From JAFAXD01 sp035472475 (GTDB lineage Bacteria; Pseudomonadota; Alphaproteobacteria; Rhizobiales; Xanthobacteraceae): a stretch of 5,254 nt of DNA. The first letter of the stretch is position 1. Every line of letters begins with the position of its first letter. The translations under genes and the position numbers were made by a program. Positions 4,893-5,254 of this stretch are shown one piece after another. The DNA lies in assembly GCA_035472475.1 (NCBI GenBank), contig DATIPA010000086.1:1-5254 (forward strand), in the 5' to 3' direction. The notes below the pieces were generated by a model, which worked only from the letters and a program-made list of their open reading frames with translations, had not been told where the DNA came from and did no database searches.

Positions 4893-5032
4893 GAACAACG
4901 CGTCGTAAAATCCTTCATGGCCATGGGCGATGAAACCCATCCGCCAAATTTTTTCCGGCTGCTGCGCCCGCGCCGCAAGCGGCCACATGAGTGCCGCGCC
5001 GGCGATCAGCGTGATCATTCGCGCCGTTTCAC
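4893..5032 (-). pseudogene. Frameshifted N-terminal remnant of a fifth ABC_sub_bind gene
   Basis: A GTG at 5032 begins GTG AAA CGG CGC GAA, matching the KRRE start of B and C. One base is then missing: TG at 5016-5017 stands where a Phe codon is expected, giving an immediate in-frame TGA. In the shifted frame the match resumes as ITLIAGAALMWPLAARAQQP, then EKIWRMGFIAHGHEGFYDAL, typical of the signal peptide and first strand of this family. Similarity ends around FYDALF, near 4893; the expected GYxEGRN region is absent. About 44 codons of some 325 remain. The remnant lies in the same orientation as A-D but has no DEVIE junction before it, so it was an array member or a solitary start, later cut by deletion or rearrangement. 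Confidence 0.75.
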
Positions 5033-5068
5033 TGCCAATGTACCCGCAATAAACTTGCGCACTTTTAC

Positions 5069-5087
5069 GGAACGGTCCGGGAACGGT
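5069..5087. repeat. Pair of GGAACGGT direct repeats at 11-bp period
   Basis: GGAACGGT occurs at 5069-5076 and again at 5080-5087, one helical turn apart, about 40-60 bp upstream of the remnant GTG and 60-75 bp before the possible plus-strand gene. The spacing is typical of a tandem operator, but no regulator can be named and no promoter core is clear. Confidence 0.3.
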
Positions 5088-5088
5088 T

Positions 5089-5143
5089 CATGTGCTCTCT
5101 GGGCCGAGGCGATAGGAAGCCCGCCCATGCGCTCTCTGGGCCG
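5089..5143. repeat. Direct repeat CATGYGCTCTCTGGGCCG
   Basis: An 18-bp unit occurs at 5089-5106 (CATGTGCTCTCTGGGCCG) and 5126-5143 (CATGCGCTCTCTGGGCCG), with one mismatch and a 37-bp period. The stretch 5033-5145 has no gene that I can support. The repeats might be part of a dispersed rhizobial intergenic element or a small tandem duplication. Confidence 0.5.
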
Positions 5144-5145
5144 TC

Positions 5146-5254
5146 TTGAGCTTCAAAATTGCGGCGTGGTCGGAGGCAGCGGATCGGGCGCTGCTGGCGG
5201 CGGTTATCTCGCGCGACTATCGCTGGCGCGACGTGGCGATGGCCCTGGAGCGCG
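5146..5254 (+). CDS. Start of a possible helix-turn-helix/Myb-like protein, cut by the window edge
   Basis: A plus-strand frame is open from a possible TTG start at 5146, following a TAG at 5113, to the edge, giving 36 codons. It includes AAWSEAADRALLAAVISRD, then YRWRDVAMALER. The pattern Trp-x-x-x-x-Asp-x-x-Leu-Leu followed about 15 residues later by Arg-Trp-x-Asp-Val-Ala-x-x-Leu resembles the first two helices of SANT/Myb-like or other homeodomain-like DNA-binding domains. No Shine-Dalgarno supports the TTG, and the true start may differ. It is divergent from the remnant at 4893-5032. It may be a chance frame; only the sequence to the right can decide. Confidence 0.35.
   Translation, partial: MSFKIAAWSEAADRALLAAVISRDYRWRDVAMALER

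Noticed and set aside
4832..4978. Upstream extension of the small protein to 120 residues from a TTG
   Set aside because: The extension is an out-of-frame reading of the ABC_sub_bind remnant (MRRGRSSRKKFGGW...), and the ATG at 4831 has a proper ribosome site.
1..5254. tRNA, rRNA, CRISPR array, transposase or integrase
   Set aside because: I saw no tRNA-like cloverleaf, no regularly spaced repeats with unique spacers, and no recombinase motif in any frame.

Overview
The window comes from a high-GC alphaproteobacterium. The most likely source is the Bradyrhizobium/Rhodopseudomonas group of Hyphomicrobiales. This is inferred from the GC-rich codon use, the large family of 'RREFITLLGG...AARAQQ' substrate-binding proteins, a Bug-type binding protein, and a degenerate copy of an intergenic repeat that I recall from these genomes. 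No species can be assigned.

Positions 1-4290 hold one leftward (minus-strand) operon of five genes, all encoding secreted solute-binding proteins. In order of transcription these are four paralogous ABC_sub_bind (PF04392/COG2984) proteins, called here A (3298-4290), B (2324-3301), C (1338-2327) and D (361-1341). They are followed by the N-terminal third of an unrelated tripartite-tricarboxylate (Bug/TctC) binding protein, E (from 336 off the left edge). A/B, B/C and C/D each overlap by exactly 4 nt (ATGA, GTGA, ATGA). In each case the Shine-Dalgarno of the downstream gene lies inside the codons for the conserved C-terminal peptide DEVIE of the upstream gene. D and E are 24 bp apart, and E has its own strong Shine-Dalgarno. 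No permease or ATPase is visible, so the transporter partners lie outside the window or are supplied in trans. The ligands are unknown. Relatives of the ABC_sub_bind family bind aromatic or branched-chain amino acids, and Bug proteins typically bind carboxylates.

Positions 4291-4615 are a non-coding leader on the A side. It contains several short inverted repeats, one of which encloses the Shine-Dalgarno of gene A, and a decayed rhizobial intergenic repeat. Positions 4616-4831 hold a plausible 71-residue small protein of unknown function on the minus strand. Positions 4893-5032 are the frameshifted N-terminal remnant of a fifth ABC_sub_bind gene, a sign that the array was once longer or that the upstream end was rearranged. 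Positions 5033-5145 carry short direct repeats. At the right edge (5146-5254) an open plus-strand frame begins that could encode a helix-turn-helix/Myb-like protein, but only 36 codons are visible.

The main points of interest are the four-fold array of coupled binding-protein genes with no transporter, the coupling module built into the conserved C-terminus, the mixing of two transporter classes in one transcription unit, and the structured leader. No RNA gene, CRISPR array, transposase or convincing intrinsic terminator was found.
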